Positions 59,801 to 64,000 of a stretch of DNA of 64,000 nucleotides are shown here, in pieces. This DNA comes from Erpobdella octoculata (Eukaryota; Annelida; Clitellata; Hirudinida; Erpobdellidae), in the NCBI GenBank assembly GCA_963978895.1, contig OZ022247.1:8360947-8424946 (forward strand). The letters are read 5' to 3'. The position numbers and the translations under genes were made by a program. Numbering within the stretch: the first letter of the stretch is position 1; the number at the start of each line of letters is the position of its first letter. Under the pieces are notes generated by a model, which had not been told where the DNA came from, ran no database searches, and saw nothing but the letters and a program-made list of their open reading frames with translations.

Positions 59801-62800
59801 ATTTGCCCAAAATCTATGTGCTACTTTTCTACTTTTACAATACTAAATTATATATGATATACAAATTTACCTGTCATAAAAGGGAGATCTAGAAACTTGA
59901 GTATGTTTGAATAAGCAATGCAAATTTCTTCAAATGTCAAAGAGGCATCTTCAGAAGTTGCATCAAATGTGTACAAATCTTTAAAAATAAAAAGATATAT
60001 TAATTCAATTCTCTAAACGGAAATTTTAAATGCGATAACGGATAAATTAAATGAAACCTTTCATTTCAAATTCTTTGCATCTCAGCAATCCGTGCTTCGG
60101 TCTCATTTCATCTCGAAACTTTTTACCAATCTGAAAATTCCCATAAAAATCAAATATATTCTTTCAAACAGGCTCCATTAAAATTAGTCTCTATTTAATG
60201 GCTATTAACTTATTAAAAACTTTTTCAATATTGCAGAAAAAAGATTTTTGCCTTTTACAACACAAGACTAAAAATGGATAAACATTAGAAACCTTCCCTA
60301 TTTCAGACTTATGGTCTGTATATAAACTAGCTCAGACTCCTTTTTTTAGGTTTTAATATTTAACTGCATCAAAATGTCATTTCCTCCTCTCCAATTTCCA
60401 GGCTTGGGACTAAATCTTGGCAAGTAAAGTGGAGTTAAAAAATGTATCCAGCAGAAACTTTCAAAGTTTGCAAACATTCACGCAAGCAAGCAAGATTTAT
60501 ATAGGCAGCTGTACTGTCACTCATTTGACAAAAACAAAACATCTTATAAAAAGAAGCTTAAATAATCTATTGATATTAATAAAAAAAATATATTAAAAAA
60601 CTTTAAAAATAACTTGATAAAGTTTAATTGGAAGTCTTTTGTAATAAATTGGAGATTCGTGTGCAACAATGCTTGTCACTGCCTCTTCATGTGTCTATAC
60701 AAATAAAACTATCTGACATTATCATAAAATAAATAAAATAATTATATGCCATTATTACCATATAAATAAAATAATTATATACTTTTATTATTTTATAAAT
60801 AAAATAATTATATACCATTATTATCATATAATTAGCATAACAATATGCCATTATTATTATTATATAAATAAAATAATTACAACAATATTATCATCATACA
60901 AATTAAATAATAAATAATATCTGATAATACTTTACTTTTAAAAACTAACTTGAAAACAGATTTTTAAAAAACACTGAAGTTTGTAAATACTTATAATTTA
61001 TGAAAATATACGTACAAAATATTACCGGAGATAAGCAATGCATGGAACCATTTCTGTCCTTGACTTTAAACATTTCATCTCCCATTATATCCCACCTACC
61101 TACAAAATTTAAACTATTAAATTAATAAATAGTTATTATTATATTCATAGCATGGTAAGCTGTTAAGTTTTCACTTTAATTTAGGCAGCTGCACAGATGA
61201 AACGCAGTGCGGATTAGCGCCTATCCAGTTGTACGCAACAAAATTACCCCGCTATGGTTTAGCAAGTACATAGGAAGGTTTACAAGAAATTGTGTAACTA
61301 GAAAAGTTTTGACTGAGTCTATCCAAATATTTTGTACAGCAAAATGCTCATAAAAAAATAATAGAATGTTGTGTTGTGTATATAAAGAAATTAAACTAGC
61401 ACATTTTCCTTGAGCATTTGTTGAAAATAAGTGGTATTTGCATATGTCTTTAATTATAGGTTGGCAAATAATATGTTTAGCTGAGGCTGAATTGGTTACA
61501 TTTAAACTATAACATAATAAATTTTATTTTAATATTTGTTATTCCCATATGTGTGTAAATGCATTTAATTTCAAGCAGTTTTTAGGTATTTTAGCAGGCA
61601 AGGCAGCCAGCACCTCAGCACTGCAGCCAAACATGTGAGATTATTTGGTATCACAATGACAAACTAAATCTAATTCTTTGTGACATAATTTTTTAACATT
61701 GTACTATAACATATATTAATTTCATATGTGTAATGCAATGCTAACAGTTAAAAAGTAGCTTATGCAATGAGGCCTTTATTTAAGTTTTTGGGGTACAAAT
61801 TTATTACAATTTTAGTTTGTTTCTTACATATCTTTCTTAGTAAAGGTTGGCAAGTAATAATTTTGATATTGCCTAAACCTTACACTTTTGAACTACAACA
61901 TATACAAAATTTAGAAAGATTTGCAGTCCCGGATTTAACAATTCTCGTTTCAAGAGATAAAAGAAATGGGTACGCTATATCCAAAGTCCGTTATATCCAG
62001 GGTATGAGGAAAAATCAACAAGTTACTATGGAAAAACAAATTGCATTTAATGTACATGTAGCATCAGTTATGCAGTAAAAAGTGCAGTATTACGGTCTAA
62101 ATTATATGTCACTTTCTTCTGACTAGTGGTTAACTGACTGGGATGCTATGTGATCTAATTTAAACGAACCATTTATATAGAGTGTCTTCATTATATTGAT
62201 AATTTCATGGTTCAATTTTCTTAGCATCTGCACTGGTTTTATGGTTCCACTTTTCTCATTGTGTTCATGTTGTATTGATGGTAGATTTACTGAGACTATA
62301 TGGCCATGAAATTTTAACTTCTGATTATGTTTCATTTTCCAACTGTTCAATTTTTTTTGTTTTAAACATGATTGCTTTACATTTCTAAGATATGTTTAAA
62401 AAATACAAAAGTCCTCGTGTTATATCTACCGGACTTAGCGCATTTTTGACAAGTCAGATTAGTATTTTTGCCAAAATCATAAATTTGTTCAGTTTAATAT
62501 AACTGATAACATTTATTTAAAGACTTATTATTCAAGTTCATTATTTGTTGTTTTAATGTGTTAGAGTAGCTGAGCTAATTGCCTCCGGAGTAACTTTTTG
62601 GCACAAAACTAATGCAAAAAGCCTGAACTCTCCAAAGTGACCAGCTTCCAGCCAAAGTGTATCATTGATATATTTTTGGAACAAGTGCTGATAGCAGACA
62701 ATGCTATCTGGGCTAATAAATGCAAGAAAGAGTTGATAACTTATTTTCTGAATAGGGACACCAGACGATTGATAACCTCACTATGACTTTTTATTCCCAT

Positions 62801-63733
62801 TGTTGCAATGAACATTTATTATGCACGCCATGTTTTGTAAATAATCTGATATAAACAGCTGCCATCGGCGCCGTAAAAACACCACATACCCCATTAGTCT
62901 CATCTGCAAGTTGCCAACATTGTAAAGCGCCTTTTAAGCGACTTCTGCAGCACACGGCGCTATATAAATTTTCGTCTAAAAAAACAAAAAAACATGGAAA
63001 ATATTGTAATTGGAGCCAAAATTTTAGTACCTTATAGCCAAATGTACGCTACATCCCAATACGTTATAGCCGGGGTAACTAAAAATGGGAAAGTTGGGGC
63101 AAATGCACAGGACCAAAGTTTTACTCATTATATCCATTTGTACGTTATACCCAGGGTACGTTATAGCGGGATTAGGTATATATAAATAAATAAAAAGTTT
63201 TTTTCAAGTATTATTATACTAACACTTCACACATACAAAATATCACCTGATTTATCCCACAGTCTATGTGGCGACAAACATGGTGTGGTTATTTTCTTAG
63301 CTCCAACAGATCTCATCTCTCTGTCTATTATTCTGGTCAATTTTTCTAAACTTCTTGTTAATGCTGGCATGTAATAATGCGTCCCTCCAGAGGCATTTTG
63401 AATCAATTTATGTTTCATCATCAGCTGAAGATAAATTTGACAGCAGAAGATAAACAAACTTTAATAAATAAATTTACATTAAATCAATAAAATGAATGTG
63501 TCCCTTAAATATAATTATAAAACTCTCACAGAATAACTCAAAGACCCTGCAGAGGATTTTTGATTATTATCTTGGTTCTGGTTTTTTTGAAGAACTGAGG
63601 AGGGGTGCATAACTTCAAATGATTCAATCAAAGGAAACGATTGGGAAAATGTCTGTCTGTATTTAAAACGTTTAAGTAAAACGCAACTTGAATACAGTTT
63701 ACAACTTCCCGAAAATAATTTTTGAGGCATCAT
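56894..63733 (-). CDS. PARS2: Mitochondrial prolyl-tRNA synthetase (complete, 13 exons)
   Basis: Exons: 63530-63733, 63247-63424, 61026-61099, 60614-60694, 60058-60130, 59871-59978, 59503-59596, 59362-59393, 59158-59234, 58155-58234, 57952-58087, 57392-57571, 56894-57019. All phases join, 1443 nt (480 aa; human about 475). It charges mitochondrial tRNA-Pro. The basic N-terminus (MMPQKLFSGSCKLYSSC) is a mitochondrial leader. Class II motif 1 lies in exon 2 (IIDREMRSVGAKK), motif 2 in exon 5 (KFRDEMRPKHGLLRCKEF) and motif 3 in exon 11 (MGCYGIGVSRLL). The C-terminal anticodon-binding domain shows DDRLHLSIGKR and GFPYIIIIGKK. Exon 8 is only 32 nt and carries one half of a Cys cluster (KCDTCGHG) that continues in exon 9. 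Its preceding donor (GTTGGT at 59502) was chosen because only that site keeps the frame. AATAAA lies 22 nt past the stop. An 800-bp hAT MITE sits in intron 9. Confidence 0.95.
57575..57810. repeat. AT-rich minisatellite upstream of PARS2 exon 12
   Basis: Imperfect units of about 30-36 bp with the core cataatttattctataaaat. It starts a few bases before the exon 12 acceptor but does not copy the exon. Confidence 0.75.
58313..59112. mobile_element. Second hAT-type MITE, in PARS2 intron 9
   Basis: The left end is caggcttgcggagccgc. The right end is its inverse complement with one mismatch over 17 bases. It is flanked by gacaagac at 58305-58312 and 59113-59120, a perfect 8-bp duplication. Both ends are GC-rich (repeated ggctcc/ggagcc) while the 800-bp middle is AT-rich. 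No transposase motif is seen. It is a different family from the 11192 element because the termini differ. Confidence 0.92.
60720..60895. repeat. AT-rich minisatellite upstream of PARS2 exon 4
   Basis: Imperfect repeats with the core taaataaaataattatat and ccattattatcatat. Intronic. Confidence 0.7.
62880..62975 (+). repeat. L2/CR1-type 3' tail or SINE fragment in PARS2 intron 2
   Basis: The segment attgtaaagcgccttttaag followed by cggcgctatataaatt is the form commonly found at the 3' end of L2/CR1 LINEs and their SINEs. It is in an intron and lacks any ORF. Confidence 0.5.
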
Positions 63734-63963
63734 TTTCACACGACGAGAGCTGAAGTCCGATCGTCCTTCGAAACACGAACCAAGAAAACATCAAAATAAA
63801 ACGTGCTTGTGTCTAAAAGTTTTCGGGATTCAAAGTTATATTTTTTATTCGTTCTGAGCATTTGAATTTTAATTAAAAGTTGTTTTATGTTAGATTTTAT
63901 ATTTTTGAATACGTTTAACAAAATGTAAAAAAGTGGTTTTAACAAACTTTGGTTGGGTGGTTT

Positions 63964-64000
63964 CAGGGGCGCAGCCAGGCCCAGGGGGACCGGGCTCTCC
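63964..64000. mobile_element. Left end of another hAT-type element, cut by the window edge
   Basis: The sequence caggggcgcagccag at 63964 matches the terminal repeat of the 11192-11942 element for 15 bases, then differs and stays GC-rich. The other end is outside the window. Confidence 0.7.

Noticed and set aside
61767..62078. 103-codon open frame in PARS2 intron 2
   Set aside because: No family signal or splice support. Part of it overlaps a dispersed ttatatccagggta repeat that recurs near 63040-63180.

Overview
This is an AT-rich eukaryotic (metazoan) window. The genes have many short exons with GT-AG introns, and two carry animal-type proteins with mitochondrial leaders. tRNA genes, non-LTR retrotransposon remnants, tRNA-derived SINEs, hAT-type MITEs, Helitron-like elements and very long microsatellites are also present. 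A lophotrochozoan such as an annelid is my guess from gene style and repeat load; it is not proven by the sequence.

Layout. (1) 1217-1967 (+): the last two exons of a gene with a Dachshund/Ski-like coiled-coil tail (tentative). (2) 2609-10547 (-): a complete 16-exon TRAP1 gene, the mitochondrial Hsp90, 718 codons. (3) 11192-11942: a hAT MITE with a perfect 8-bp target duplication. (4) 13180-19633 (+): a complete 10-exon sarcalumenin-type GTPase gene, 486 codons. (5) 20440-21085: a hexanucleotide satellite. (6) 21700-23372 (-) and 28302-33239 (-): two neighbouring, related single-pass membrane glycoprotein genes. They share exon phases and a Ser/Thr-rich stalk, and the second has a SUEL-type lectin domain. 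Neither N-terminus was found. (7) 31050-49470: a repeat-dense zone with two copies of one Helitron-like family, a 1.3-kb tetranucleotide array, a CR1/L2-like reverse transcriptase pseudogene, a hexanucleotide and an octanucleotide array, tRNA-Ser(AGA) and tRNA-Asp(GTC). Part of this zone lies inside the introns of a coiled-coil protein gene (40692-50605, -). (8) 51152-53050 (-): a two-exon neuronal-calcium-sensor-like EF-hand protein. (9) 56894-63733 (-): a complete 13-exon PARS2 gene, mitochondrial prolyl-tRNA synthetase, 480 codons, with a second hAT MITE in an intron. The window ends inside another copy of the first hAT family.

TRAP1 and PARS2 both serve the mitochondrion. Sarcalumenin and the calcium sensor both belong to calcium handling. 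There is no sign that these genes are functionally linked by position.

The most unusual pattern is a set of short tandem repeats anchored on splice sites. Four TRAP1 exon borders and one border of the coiled-coil gene have been tandemly copied (21, about 26, 30, 52 and 56 bp units, 3-8 copies). The result is rows of decoy donors or acceptors beside the true site.
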